The notes under the pieces are model-generated. The model was not told the origin of the DNA and ran no database searches. It saw only the letters and a list, made by a program, of their open reading frames with translations. From positions 19,510 through 83,509 of the forward strand of contig NZ_VCKZ01000003.1 of the NCBI RefSeq assembly GCF_005889745.1: a stretch of 64,000 nt of DNA, given 5' to 3'. This DNA is from Actinomadura geliboluensis (lineage in GTDB: Bacteria > Actinomycetota > Actinomycetes > Streptosporangiales > Streptosporangiaceae). Every line of letters begins with the position of its first letter. The stretch's first letter is position 1. A program made the position numbers and the translations under genes. Of this stretch, positions 8,644-16,891 are shown one piece after another.

Positions 8644-9471
8644 TGACCTGTGTGGGCCTTCTGGTGGGCGGCTGTTTCTCTAGCGGTCTAGCGGTCTTGC
8701 GGGCACGGGCTTGGCGTTGTTCTTCCGAATCTGTGAGCGCCTTGTGATCGTCTACGCCTGTGTTGTGATCGCTGTCATCGATTAATCGGTTATGAGGATG
8801 GTGTATCGGGTTCCGGTGCAGGTTGGCGTGGGGCTTTCGCTTTAGTTGGCTGGTCGTTGCTGGTTGGCTTGCGGTCGGCGCGGGGCTGAGGTCCCTTTTT
8901 TATCGGTTTTATGTGGTTCCGGTGAGTGGGCGGTTGCGGTGGCCTTCCGAAGGCGGGTGCGCGAGTTCAGGTGTGCTGCCGGTTGCTGTCACGTTGGTTG
9001 CGGTTGTCGGTTGGGGTGGGGTGTTTGATCTGCGGGTTCGTGCGGGGTGCTGTCGGTGCCGCGCTTCGCGCGGAAAAGCGGTCGGCGAGGGCGGGTGATG
9101 GTGGGGGTCGTCGGTGATGGCGCGCGCGGAGCGCGCGCTCGGGCCCTGACCCGCGCTTGCCTTCCACCTGTGCATCTGGCTTCGTGTCTCTGACCGCAAC
9201 CAACGTGACAGCAACCGGCGACTTGGTGCGGGGTGCGCATCTTTGGTTTGGGAGGCACCTTAGCCGTCCAGTTGCCGCAACCACCCCGATCCGATAAAGC
9301 CGTGCTCAGCCCGCGCTGACCGTTGGATGATCGGTGGCCGCAAGGAGCGTCCTTTTGTGGGGTGGCGAAAAAGATGGTGATCGTAATTGGAAGTGTCTGA
9401 ATTGTCCGGTGGTATTGGGGGTGGGTTGCGCTATAATTGAGGTGGCAATTCGGGTTGGGAGGTGAACCCCC
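8644..9471. other. 828-base gene-poor stretch upstream of the DUF222/HNH gene
   Basis: I find no convincing gene here. Base composition is noticeably lower in GC and rich in GGTT/GCTG words compared with neighbouring genes, and third-position bias is lost in every frame. The stretch holds the 27-bp inverted repeat described separately and several short palindromes of alternating GC (about 9061-9075 and 9120-9140). An AT-richer segment around 9370-9440 (ATAATTG, TGATCGTAATTGG) probably contains the promoter of the HNH gene. Confidence 0.6.
8978..9219. repeat. Perfect 27-bp inverted repeat pair
   Basis: The arm at 8978-9004 (GCCGGTTGCTGTCACGTTGG and so on) is the exact reverse complement of 9193-9219. 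About 188 bases separate the arms, and that interior has its own short GC palindromes. The pair lies about 250 bases upstream of the DUF222/HNH start. It could be the footprint of a mobile element, a structured non-coding RNA or a regulatory hairpin. Confidence 0.8.
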
Positions 9472-10893
9472 GTGTCCATGTCCGCTCAGGTCGCCACAAT
9501 CGGTGGTGGGCAGCGTGAATGGGAAGACCGGGCGTGGTTCCCGCCCGGCCCGCAATTGGCGGTCTGCCTGTCGGGGACGAAAGAGCGCCTGGCGGATCTG
9601 ACCGATGACGAACTCCTCCAGGTCGCAGCGGCCGCCCGTCGGCAGACTTCCTGGGCGCAGGCGCGGGAGTTGGCCGCGATCGCCGAACTCACCCGCCGCC
9701 GCACATCCGAGGAAGACTCTGGCACCGAGGAGTCCGGTGACCCCGAGTACCGGGTCCTCTCGGCCCGCGAATCGGTAGCCGAAGAGGTCGCCGTCGCTCT
9801 CACCGTCACTGGGAACGCCGCCGCCACCCTGGTCCATTTGGCTGAACAGTTGACCGGCCCGCTTGCACGAACTGGAGAGGCGCTGGCCGCCGGTCACGTC
9901 GACATGGCGAAGGCCCGCGTGATCTGCGACGTCACCGAGAACCTTCCTGGTGACGTGGCGAGGAAGGTCCAGTGCGTTGCCCTGGAGAAGGCGCCTGAGC
10001 AGACCACCGGGCAGCTCCGCCGCCGGATCAAGCGACTCGCGCAGCGACTCGCGCCCGAGGCGATCGAAGAGCGTAAGCGCGAAGCGGTCCGGCGGCGGCG
10101 CCTGGAACTGTGGGACACGCCGTCCGGCACCTCGGATCTGTCGCTGTGCGATCTGGCGACCGAGGACGCCCACGCCATCTTCAACAAGATCACTGCTGCG
10201 GCGAACGGCATCAAGGCCGAAGGTGACCCGCGTCCGCTGAGCACCGTACGCGCCGACCTCGCCACTCGGCTCCTGCACGGTGTCGAGCTTCCCGAAGCCG
10301 TCCGCACCCTTCTTTCCCAGACGTGCGACGAGACTGATGCACAGTCCCGGCCGATCGGGCCGGTGAGCGTCCTCAGCGTGACGGACCAGGGCGAGGCGAT
10401 CGGTGCTCGGCTCGATGACGAGTCCGGTGTTGCCGATGCGCAGCTTGTGGGTCTCGCGGACGAGGTGGATCGGCGTCTGAACCACGTGCGCGGACGCGTC
10501 CATCCCCGCGACCTGCCACATGCCATCCGGCAGGCAGCGGGGCGGATACGTGACCAGCTCGCAGGTGCCCGCGACGTTGCGTGCCAAGGTGACGAGGAGC
10601 GCCACGGCAGCCCCGGTTATCGGCCGCCCGTCGCCATGCGCCAGGAGATCGAGGCCCGCCACAGCAGGTGTGTGTTCCCCACCTGCAATCAGCCTTCGCG
10701 GCGCTGCGACCTTGACCACACGATCCCGTGGCGGCCGGGCCTGACCTGCCGTTGCAACCTCGCCCCGCTCTGCCGACGCCACCACCGGCTGAAACAGTCC
10801 CCGGGTTGGAAACTCCACCAGATCTGGCCCGGGTTGCTCATCTGGATCACGCCATCCGGTGGCTGGTACATCGTCCGGCCTGACCGCCAGTGA
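9472..10893 (+). CDS. DUF222/13E12-repeat family HNH endonuclease-like protein
   Basis: 473 residues. The N-terminal two thirds are DUF222 (ARELAAIAELTRRR, then EEVAVALTVTGNAAATLVHLA), with LTGPLARTGEALAAGHVDMAKARV. The C-terminus holds an HNH nuclease core: CVFPTCNQPSRRCDLDHTIPW, then CNLAPLCRRHHRLKQ, with a zinc-binding Cys pair and the HNH His residues. These proteins are abundant in mycobacteria (REP13E12) and other actinobacteria, often in many copies, and behave like mobile or homing-type elements; their exact role is not known. The start codon is GTG 9472 or ATG 9478, with GGGAGG upstream. It is monocistronic, with an inverted repeat upstream. Confidence 0.9.
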   Translation: MSMSAQVATIGGGQREWEDRAWFPPGPQLAVCLSGTKERLADLTDDELLQVAAAARRQTSWAQARELAAIAELTRRRTSEEDSGTEESGDPEYRVLSARESVAEEVAVALTVTGNAAATLVHLAEQLTGPLARTGEALAAGHVDMAKARVICDVTENLPGDVARKVQCVALEKAPEQTTGQLRRRIKRLAQRLAPEAIEERKREAVRRRRLELWDTPSGTSDLSLCDLATEDAHAIFNKITAAANGIKAEGDPRPLSTVRADLATRLLHGVELPEAVRTLLSQTCDETDAQSRPIGPVSVLSVTDQGEAIGARLDDESGVADAQLVGLADEVDRRLNHVRGRVHPRDLPHAIRQAAGRIRDQLAGARDVACQGDEERHGSPGYRPPVAMRQEIEARHSRCVFPTCNQPSRRCDLDHTIPWRPGLTCRCNLAPLCRRHHRLKQSPGWKLHQIWPGLLIWITPSGGWYIVRPDRQ

Positions 10894-10995
10894 CTCCGCG
10901 TCCAGTCCGATGCCCTCGTCGGCCGGGATGGGGGTCCATGCGGCGTCCGTGCTGGTGAGTCGATCAGGTCCGTGGGTGGGTAAGCGCGGCGGTGG

Positions 10996-11050
10996 CTGAT
11001 TTCTCACATCAGCTTCGATTATTTACAAGCTGCACATGTATTAATATCAG
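10996..11050 (+). promoter_or_regulatory. AT-rich probable promoter of the hemerythrin/cupin genes
   Basis: A conspicuously AT-rich island in GC-rich DNA. It contains a small inverted repeat (CTGAT, seven bases, ATCAG at 10996-11012) followed by TTATTTACAAG and ATGTATTAATATCAG, 85-130 bases before the hemerythrin ATG. I read it as promoter DNA. No specific regulator site is assigned. Confidence 0.35.
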
Positions 11051-11135
11051 GGCTCAGCGTTCCGGCGAAGTGGCTTGCTGGGGCGACCGGTGGCGGTCTG
11101 AGTGCCGTCCTGACGTGGCGTTGGGGTTGCGGAAC

Positions 11136-11597
11136 ATGGAGATCGAGTCGCTGGCGGCGGCGCTGGAGCGGGAGCACCACGAGATCGATGAGGGGATCGA
11201 GGTGTTCACGGCCGATCCGGTGGCCGGGGAGCGGGACCGGGAGCCGCTGGCGCGTGCTGTGCGTGCGCTGCGTCGGCACATCTACCTCGAAGAGGAGTTG
11301 CTGTTCCCGGCGCTGCACGCGGCGGGGCTGATGGCGCCGGTCCTGGTGATGCTGCGGGAGCACGGGGAGATGTGGGGGACGCTCGACGCCCTCGATGACG
11401 CGCCGGACGACGATGCCGCGCTCACGCTGTGCCGGCGCCTGAACGTCCAGCTCCTGCACCACAACATGAAGGAAGAGAAGATCCTCTACCCGGAGCTGGA
11501 GCGGGTCGTGCCGGAGCCGCAGGAGGAGCGGCTGCGGGCCTTCCTGCAGACCGGGGAGATGCCTGCGGACTGGGTGTGCGTGCGGGCCCGCGGCTGA
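11136..11597 (+). CDS. Hemerythrin HHE-domain protein
   Basis: 153 residues, a four-helix HHE cation-binding protein. Di-iron ligand candidates are visible in order: EREHHEIDEG (His-His), RRHIYLEEELLFPAL (His and Glu), LREHGEMWG (His), and LLHHNMKEEKILYPEL (His and Glu). Such proteins bind O2 or NO, or serve in iron/redox homeostasis; which applies here is unclear. ATG 11136 was chosen because the domain begins directly after it; a GTG at 11115 is possible. The cupin gene starts 13 bases after the stop, so the two should be co-transcribed. Confidence 0.88.
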   Translation: MEIESLAAALEREHHEIDEGIEVFTADPVAGERDREPLARAVRALRRHIYLEEELLFPALHAAGLMAPVLVMLREHGEMWGTLDALDDAPDDDAALTLCRRLNVQLLHHNMKEEKILYPELERVVPEPQEERLRAFLQTGEMPADWVCVRARG

Positions 11598-11610
11598 GCG
11601 AACGGAGAGC

Positions 11611-12000
11611 ATGGTGGAGAAGAAGGCCGTCGTCGGCAGTGCGTCCGCGCTCGCGGAGTTCCGCGCCGACTCGTTCTGCCCGAAGGTGCTGTCGGCGACC
11701 GACCTCACCAAGGTGATGCTCGTCGGTATGGAGGACGGGCAGGAGATCCCGCTGCACACGCCGGGTGTGGAGCTGGCCCTGGCGATCCTTGAGGGGGCCG
11801 GGGAGGTGTGGGTCGGGGACGGTCCGCATGCTGTTGCGGCGGGTGACGTCGTGGTGATTCCCGCTGGGACGACCCGGGGTGTGCGGGCTCGTGGTGGGCG
11901 GCTGGTCTTCATGAACGTCGTGTCGCCGCCGCCGACTGCGGCGGACCACGAGGTCGAGCGGCGTCCGTGGCCGGTCGCCGGTGAGTCCTCCGTCAGTTGA
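11611..12000 (+). CDS. Small cupin-domain protein
   Basis: 129 residues, a single-domain beta-barrel cupin. The second cupin motif is visible as VAAGDVVVIPAGTTRGVRA and the first as EDGQEIPLHTPGVELALAILEG, with His in place of the usual paired metal ligands (one His, then Glu). It may bind a metal or a small ligand. Substrate is unknown. ATG 11611 follows GGAG at eight bases. It is the second gene of the hemerythrin operon. Its 3' end overlaps the convergent helix-hairpin-helix gene by eight bases. Confidence 0.85.
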   Translation: MVEKKAVVGSASALAEFRADSFCPKVLSATDLTKVMLVGMEDGQEIPLHTPGVELALAILEGAGEVWVGDGPHAVAAGDVVVIPAGTTRGVRARGGRLVFMNVVSPPPTAADHEVERRPWPVAGESSVS

Positions 12001-12625
12001 GGTAGACGGTGTGCTCGGAGAGGGTCGGGGTCAGGTGCGGGGGAAGGTCCGCCATGGCCGAGACCTCCTCGGCCGAGGTGAAGGTCTGCAGGTCCTCGCG
12101 CAGGCGCACGATGCGTTCGGCCATCTCCGGGGTGATGCCGGGGATGGTCGCGATCACGGACGCGGGGGCGTGGTTGATGTCGACGAGGCCGCCGTCGTCG
12201 AAGGTCCTCGGCAGGTCGGGACGGCCGATGTGCATCTCCAGCGCCGTTCGGGGGTCGTCGCGGGCGATGGCGGCTGCTCGGGCGCGCAGGTCGCGGCGGT
12301 CGCGGGCCTCCTGTTCGGCCCGTGCGAGGGTGCGGGAGGGTGTGGTCGGTCCGAACACCCGGCGCCTGACGGCCAGGGCGTGGAGCGTTCCGCCGAGCCA
12401 TGACACGGTCCACGTCAGGACGAAGACGGAGTCGGCGGTGCTGCCGTTCTCGCTCTTCGCCGTCGCGAGCATCGCCGTGACGAGGGCGAGGTAGGGGATC
12501 GTTGCCGCCCACAGGACGATGCTCTTTGTGCGGGCGGCCGCGTATCCCATCGTGATGGGCGTGGCGTAGCCGAGAGTGAGGAGTGGGCTTAGAGCCCATG
12601 CGTAACTTGCCGCGGTTCTGGCCAT
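11993..12625 (-). CDS. Membrane protein with C-terminal helix-hairpin-helix domain
   Basis: 210 residues. Two or three hydrophobic segments at the N-terminus (SYAWALSPLLTLGYATPITMG; IVLWAATIPYLALVTAMLA; VFVLTWTVSWLGGTLHALAV) are followed by a charged linker and a ComEA-like helix-hairpin-helix from about residue 145 (VDINHAPASVIATIPGITPE, AERIVRLRE). Relatives in actinobacteria are short membrane-anchored HhH proteins of unknown role; DNA binding at the membrane is an inference from the HhH fold. Monocistronic and convergent with the cupin gene. Confidence 0.75.
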   Translation of the reverse strand: MARTAASYAWALSPLLTLGYATPITMGYAAARTKSIVLWAATIPYLALVTAMLATAKSENGSTADSVFVLTWTVSWLGGTLHALAVRRRVFGPTTPSRTLARAEQEARDRRDLRARAAAIARDDPRTALEMHIGRPDLPRTFDDGGLVDINHAPASVIATIPGITPEMAERIVRLREDLQTFTSAEEVSAMADLPPHLTPTLSEHTVYLN

Positions 12626-12672
12626 GGTTTCCCCTGAGTCGTTGCCGGTCTGACGTTCGGAACTGGGCGGCG

Positions 12673-13164
12673 TCAGGGGACTTCGACGAAGCCGAGGTGG
12701 TCATAGAGGCGGCGGGCGCGGCGGTTGCGGCGGGTCACGGCCAGGGAGAGCGTGGTGTGGTCCGGGGCCAGGACGTGCATGACCGCCTGGACCAGGGTTC
12801 GGCCGACGCCCTGGCCCGCGTGGGACGGGGCGGTGAAGAGGAAGGCCAGGAGGGGTTCCTGCTTGTAGAGGGTGACCAGGGCGGCGCCTATCGGGCGGTC
12901 GTCGTGGTCGGTGACGAATGAGGCTTCCGGGAGGAACTTCCCGTACTCGCCGTCCAGGGTGAGCTGGATCTCGCGTGCGGCGCCGGGGAGGTCGCCGACG
13001 TCGGCCTCGTCGGGGGTGCCGCGGTAGGCGTCCCACATGGCGGCGGCGAGGGCCGGCAGGTCGGCCTCGGTGAACGGGCGGACCCCGGACGGGAGCGGGG
13101 GCGTGGCGTCCAGGGTCGCCTGGAGGCGGCTGCGCACGGGTGCGCCGAACGTCCCGGATGTCAT
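12673..13164 (-). CDS. GNAT-family N-acetyltransferase
   Basis: 163 residues from ATG 13164 (MTSGTFGAPVRSRL). GNAT motifs are present: the acetyl-CoA pyrophosphate loop (APSHAGQGVGRTLVQAV, Q/RxxGxG/A type) and the motif B region TRRNRRARRLYDHLGFVEVP. The substrate is unknown. It lies between the helix-hairpin-helix gene and the aldehyde dehydrogenase on the same strand. A perfect palindromic terminator separates it from the latter, so it probably has its own promoter. An upstream in-frame start at 13209 would lie inside that palindrome and is unlikely. Confidence 0.85.
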   Translation of the reverse strand: MTSGTFGAPVRSRLQATLDATPPLPSGVRPFTEADLPALAAAMWDAYRGTPDEADVGDLPGAAREIQLTLDGEYGKFLPEASFVTDHDDRPIGAALVTLYKQEPLLAFLFTAPSHAGQGVGRTLVQAVMHVLAPDHTTLSLAVTRRNRRARRLYDHLGFVEVP

Positions 13165-13180
13165 GGTTTCGAGTCTAGGC

Positions 13181-13204
13181 GGGCGCCCCCGGCCGGGGGC
13201 GCCC
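13181..13204 (-). terminator. Perfect 24-base palindrome after the aldehyde dehydrogenase gene
   Basis: GGGCGCCCCCGG is followed directly by its exact complement. It lies nine bases beyond the dehydrogenase stop codon and before the GNAT start, consistent with an intrinsic terminator lacking a U-tract. Confidence 0.7.
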
Positions 13205-13212
13205 GGCATGGG

Positions 13213-14712
13213 TCAGCGCTTGTAGCGGCGGCCGTGGATCATGTTGATCAGGCCGAGGACGCGGGCCATCTCCTTCTCGGTGCGCGCGAACGTGGTGAGG
13301 TTCATCGTCGCGAACCGCTGCCGGGTGATGGCCTTCGGGCGGGTGAACTCGCGCAGGCCGTCCGCGCCGTGGATGCGGCCGAAGCCGGACTCGCCGACAC
13401 CGCCGAACGGCAGGGCGGCGACCTGGGCGAACGCGGCGAAGGCGTTGATGGACGTCATGCCGGAGCGCATCCGGCGGGCGACGTCCAGCGCGCGGGACTT
13501 GTCGCCGGAGAAGATCGTCCCGGCGAGGCCGTAGCTGGTGCGGTTGGCCTTGTCCACCGCCTCGTCGAGGTCCTTGACGCGGTGCACGGTGATCGTCGGG
13601 CCGAACGTCTCCTCGCAGACGGCGGACGAGTCGTCCGGCACGTTGGTCAGCACGACGGGCTCCACGTAGGGCTTGCGCACGGACTCGGCGCCGCCGACGA
13701 CCGCCTTGCCGCCCTTGTCGAGGGCGTCCTTGATGTGCCGCTCGATGATGTCGAGCTGCGAGGGCATCGTGATCGGGCCGTAGGCCGCCTCGCGGTCGAA
13801 GCCGGGGCGCAGGTCCTTGGCCTTCTCGGTGAGCTTGCCGAGGAACTTGTCGTACGCCTCGTCCACGACGTAGATGCGCTCGACGCCGATGCAGGTCTGG
13901 CCCGCGTTCGACATGGCGCCCCACAGCGCGGCGTCGGCGGCGGCGTCGAGGTCGGCGTCGGAGTCGACGATGCAGGCGTCCTTGCCGCCGCACTCGGCGA
14001 CGATCGGGGTGAGGTTCTCGGCGCAGGCCGCCATCACGCGCTTGGCGGTGCGGGCCGAGCCGGTGAAGGCGATCTTGTCGACGTGCGGGGACGAGGCGAG
14101 CGCCGCGCCGGTCGCGCCGAGGCCGGTGACCGTCTGCAGCACGGGGTGCTCGGGGATCACCGCGTCGAACAGCTCGGCGAGGAACACGCCGACGCCCGGG
14201 GTGAACTCCGACGGCTTGAACACGACGGCGTTGCCGGCGGCGAGCGCGTAGCCGATCGAGCCCATCGGGGTGAAGATCGGGTAGTTCCACGGGCCGATGA
14301 CGCCGACGACGCCGAGCGGCTGGTACTCCAGCACGCACTTCTGGTTGACGGCCATCAGGCCGGGGTAGACGCTGCGCGGCCCGAGGACCTTCTGCGCGTT
14401 GCGGGCGGCCCAGTCCAGGTGGGTGATCGCCATGATCGTCTCAAGCTGGGCGTCCTGCACCGGCTTGCCGGTCTCCTGGTGGATGAGCTCGGCCATCCGG
14501 TTCAGGTTGCGGGCGAGGGACCCCTTGACGTTGAGCAGCCGGAGCCGGCGCTCCTTCCAGCCGAGGGCCCGCCACCACTCGGCGGCCTCCCGGGCGCGCT
14601 CGATCGCCGCCGCCACCGCGGCGCCGTCCTGGACGGGGTGCTCGGCGACGACCTCGCCGGTGGCCGGATTCAGGGACGCGAACGTCTCGGCGCTCTCCGT
14701 GGCCACGGACAT
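13213..14712 (-). CDS. NAD(P)-dependent aldehyde dehydrogenase
   Basis: 499 residues, the usual ALDH size. Conserved elements are in order: GPWNYPIFTPMG (cofactor and oxyanion region), FKPSEFTP (cofactor Lys), FTGSARTAKRVM, the general-base Glu region VAECGGKDACIV and the nucleophile Cys in SNAGQTCIGVERIYV, with ETFGPTITVHRV near the end. It oxidises an aldehyde to the acid. It resembles the coniferyl/succinate-semialdehyde class, but the specificity cannot be read from sequence. The start is ATG 14712 (MSVATESAE) behind GGGAGG. The carotenoid oxygenase gene immediately upstream on the same strand, 64 bases away, suggests the two may act on apocarotenoid aldehydes. Confidence 0.9.
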   Translation of the reverse strand: MSVATESAETFASLNPATGEVVAEHPVQDGAAVAAAIERAREAAEWWRALGWKERRLRLLNVKGSLARNLNRMAELIHQETGKPVQDAQLETIMAITHLDWAARNAQKVLGPRSVYPGLMAVNQKCVLEYQPLGVVGVIGPWNYPIFTPMGSIGYALAAGNAVVFKPSEFTPGVGVFLAELFDAVIPEHPVLQTVTGLGATGAALASSPHVDKIAFTGSARTAKRVMAACAENLTPIVAECGGKDACIVDSDADLDAAADAALWGAMSNAGQTCIGVERIYVVDEAYDKFLGKLTEKAKDLRPGFDREAAYGPITMPSQLDIIERHIKDALDKGGKAVVGGAESVRKPYVEPVVLTNVPDDSSAVCEETFGPTITVHRVKDLDEAVDKANRTSYGLAGTIFSGDKSRALDVARRMRSGMTSINAFAAFAQVAALPFGGVGESGFGRIHGADGLREFTRPKAITRQRFATMNLTTFARTEKEMARVLGLINMIHGRRYKR

Positions 14713-14776
14713 GGGGAACCTCCCGGGAGGGGCCGTAAGTGAGTACTTGCAGTGTGGTACCGGCTAGTAAACCACC

Positions 14777-16132
14777 CTAGGCGTCCGACGGGGAGTCCGG
14801 GATCCAGCTGCCGTGGAATCCGGCCGGGACCCGGCGCGGGAGCCGGACGGTCGCCGTGTGCGACAGGTCGGCGGCGTCCAGCACCAGCAGTTCGGAGCCG
14901 GACCCGCCGGACACGATCGACAGCAGCCAGCCCTCGTCCTCGGCGCGGGCGCCCTCGGCGGGGACGAACACCGCCTCGCCGACGTGCGCGCCCTCCCCGC
15001 AGTCGCGGGCCGACGCGCCGCCGCGCAGGTCGTACTTCACGATCGAGCTCCCGGCGACCGTGTAGAGGTAGCGGTGCTCGCGGCCCGTCCGGGTGTCGTC
15101 GTGGGTCGGGAACTCCACGTTCCGGTCGTCGAGCCGCTCCTCGGACGCCGTGCCGGTGGCGGGGTCGAGCACCCAGCGGTGCAGGTGCGCGCTCTCCGTG
15201 CTCACCGCCTCGGTCGCCGGGTCCACGGTGCCGCCGACCTCGCCCCAGAGCGCGGCGAAGGTCTCCGGGGCGTAGCGCGCGCCGTCCAGCACCACGCGCC
15301 CGGCGGCGTCCTCGTGCGCGTTGCCGACGTGGAAGACGTAGCACGGGTCGACCTCGAACCAGCGGACGCCGCCGGACCCGTCGCGCGGCATCACGCCGAG
15401 CCGCGCGCCGTACGCGTCGTCCCACCGGTAGGGCAGGCCGGACGCGCCGGACAGTGCCAGGTCCACGTCGAACACCACCGGCAGGTCGAGCCAGACGACA
15501 TGGTGCTCGGTGATCGCGAAGTCGTGCATCATCGTCGGGCCGGGCACCTCGATCTCGCGGCTCTCGACCAGCGTCCCGTCCGCCGACAGCCGGTGGAAGA
15601 CGAGGTAGGGCGGGAACACGCCGTAGCCGAAGAACAGCAGGTCGCTGGTGACCGGGTCCTCCTTGGGGTGCGCGGTCATCGCGGAGGTGAGCCGCCCGCC
15701 GAAGTCGCACGGCCCGGCCGTCTCCAGCTCCGGGGTGACCTCGTAGGGGAACCCGGCCTCCACCAGCGCCCAGATCTTGCCCGCGTGCGGGACGACGTGC
15801 GTGTTGGCCTGCACCGCGCACCGGTCGAAGGTGAGGTCGTCGCGGAGGTAGGGCGCGCCCTTGGTGAACGCGTCCGTCCGGACCCAGCGGTTGCGGTACC
15901 ACTCGGCCCGGCCGTCGCGCAGCCGCACGCCGTGGATCATGCCGTGGCCGGTGAACCAGTGCCGGCTCGGCTCGCCCGGCTTGGGGTTCGGGCCGTTGCG
16001 GAAGTACCGCCCGGTCAGCTCGGTCGGCAGCGCGCCGGTGACCGGCAGGTCGTAGGCGTCGGTCTCGTCGGGGACGGGGGCCAGCGGACCGTCCATCCAG
16101 GCGGCGGGGCGTTCTTCGGTGTGCTCGCTCAT
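14777..16132 (-). CDS. Carotenoid cleavage oxygenase (RPE65/lignostilbene dioxygenase family)
   Basis: 451 residues from ATG 16132 (MSEHTEERPAAWMDG). It is a seven-bladed non-haem iron dioxygenase that cleaves carotenoids, apocarotenoids or stilbenes. The four iron-binding His regions are visible: SAMTAHPKED, an MMHDFAITEHHVVWLD pair, and the C-terminal GFHGSWIPD. The typical entry YFRNGPNPKP with HWFTGHGMIHGVRL is near the N-terminus. An upstream in-frame extension to 16255 overlaps the promoter operators and is not credible. It is divergent from a PadR regulator over a short region carrying repeated GACAyGTC sites, so PadR control is likely. The downstream aldehyde dehydrogenase could oxidise its aldehyde products. 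Confidence 0.9.
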   Translation of the reverse strand: MSEHTEERPAAWMDGPLAPVPDETDAYDLPVTGALPTELTGRYFRNGPNPKPGEPSRHWFTGHGMIHGVRLRDGRAEWYRNRWVRTDAFTKGAPYLRDDLTFDRCAVQANTHVVPHAGKIWALVEAGFPYEVTPELETAGPCDFGGRLTSAMTAHPKEDPVTSDLLFFGYGVFPPYLVFHRLSADGTLVESREIEVPGPTMMHDFAITEHHVVWLDLPVVFDVDLALSGASGLPYRWDDAYGARLGVMPRDGSGGVRWFEVDPCYVFHVGNAHEDAAGRVVLDGARYAPETFAALWGEVGGTVDPATEAVSTESAHLHRWVLDPATGTASEERLDDRNVEFPTHDDTRTGREHRYLYTVAGSSIVKYDLRGGASARDCGEGAHVGEAVFVPAEGARAEDEGWLLSIVSGGSGSELLVLDAADLSHTATVRLPRRVPAGFHGSWIPDSPSDA

Positions 16133-16250
16133 GCGGTGTGCTCCTCGGGAAGCGGGCGGCCGAGCCCGGCGAAGTGGTGCTCGCGGGCCGCCTCGGACGG
16201 CGGGTACGCCGGCATGCCGGGGGAGCCCCTCGCACTGACATTCCACTTCT

Positions 16251-16287
16251 GACACGTCGAAGCTAGACGTTCCAACTTAGACATGTC
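16251..16287. promoter_or_regulatory. Candidate PadR operator pair between carotenoid oxygenase and padR-like gene
   Basis: Two related palindromic octamers, GACACGTC at 16251-16258 and GACATGTC at 16280-16287, are 29 bases apart (about three helical turns) in the divergent promoter. PadR dimers typically bind such symmetric sites next to their own gene. The assignment is by position only. Confidence 0.5.
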
Positions 16288-16312
16288 AATAGTGAGTGGT
16301 AGGCTCCCCGGC

Positions 16313-16846
16313 ATGAGTTTGCGACACGCGATGCTCGGGCTCATCGCCGAGATGGACGGTGCCAGCGGGTACGACCTGCTGCGGATGTTCGAGATCTCGC
16401 TCGGGAACGTCTGGCCGGCCCGGCAGAGCCAGCTCTACGGCGAACTCGGCAAGCTCACCGAGGCCGGGCTCATCGAGGTCGCCGAGGAGGGGCCGCGCGG
16501 GCGCAAGGAGTACCGCATCACCAAGGCGGGGCGCGCGGAACTGCACCACTGGATCGTCGACGTGCCCGCCAAGGACAACCGGCGGGACGACGCGCTGCTG
16601 CGCGTCTTCTTCCTCGGGCTCGTCGACCCGGGCGAGGCGCAGCGCTACATGCGCGGGCACTCCGACGGGCTGGGCGAGTACCTGGGGGAACTGCTCGCCC
16701 TGGAGGACCGGGTGGAGTGGGACGACGACAACCTGTCCGTGTACGGGCGGCTGGTCATCGAGTACGGCAAGCGGTTCGCCGCGATGCGCCGCGACTGGTT
16801 CGACTGGGCCCTCCATGAGATCGAGGCCCTGGAGCGGCACGAGTAG
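16313..16846 (+). CDS. PadR-family transcriptional regulator
   Basis: 177 residues from ATG 16313 (MSLRHAMLGLIAE). The N-terminal winged helix is typical of PadR: YDLLRMFEISLGNVWPA, SQLYGELGKLTEAGLIEV, GRKEYRITKAGRAELHHW. The C-terminal PadR helical domain (Vir_act_alpha_C type) follows with a dimerisation helix. It probably represses itself and the divergent carotenoid oxygenase through the paired operator-like sites. A start 30 bases upstream would overlap the operator and is less likely. Confidence 0.92.
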   Translation: MSLRHAMLGLIAEMDGASGYDLLRMFEISLGNVWPARQSQLYGELGKLTEAGLIEVAEEGPRGRKEYRITKAGRAELHHWIVDVPAKDNRRDDALLRVFFLGLVDPGEAQRYMRGHSDGLGEYLGELLALEDRVEWDDDNLSVYGRLVIEYGKRFAAMRRDWFDWALHEIEALERHE

Positions 16847-16874
16847 GGCGCGGGTCGTCCGGCCCGCGCCCTAC
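16843..16874. terminator. Bidirectional terminator between padR-like and NmrA-like genes
   Basis: A perfect 12-bp stem (GTAGGGCGCGGG and complement) with an eight-base loop. It begins within the padR-like stop codon and sits 18 bases from the convergent NmrA-like gene's stop. Confidence 0.8.
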
Positions 16875-16891
16875 GTGGAGTGCTCCGCCGG

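Noticed and set aside
8823..9098. 91-codon plus-strand frame upstream of the HNH gene
   Set aside because: No ribosome-binding site, no third-position GC bias, and low-complexity Trp/Cys/Val/Gly composition within the repeat region.
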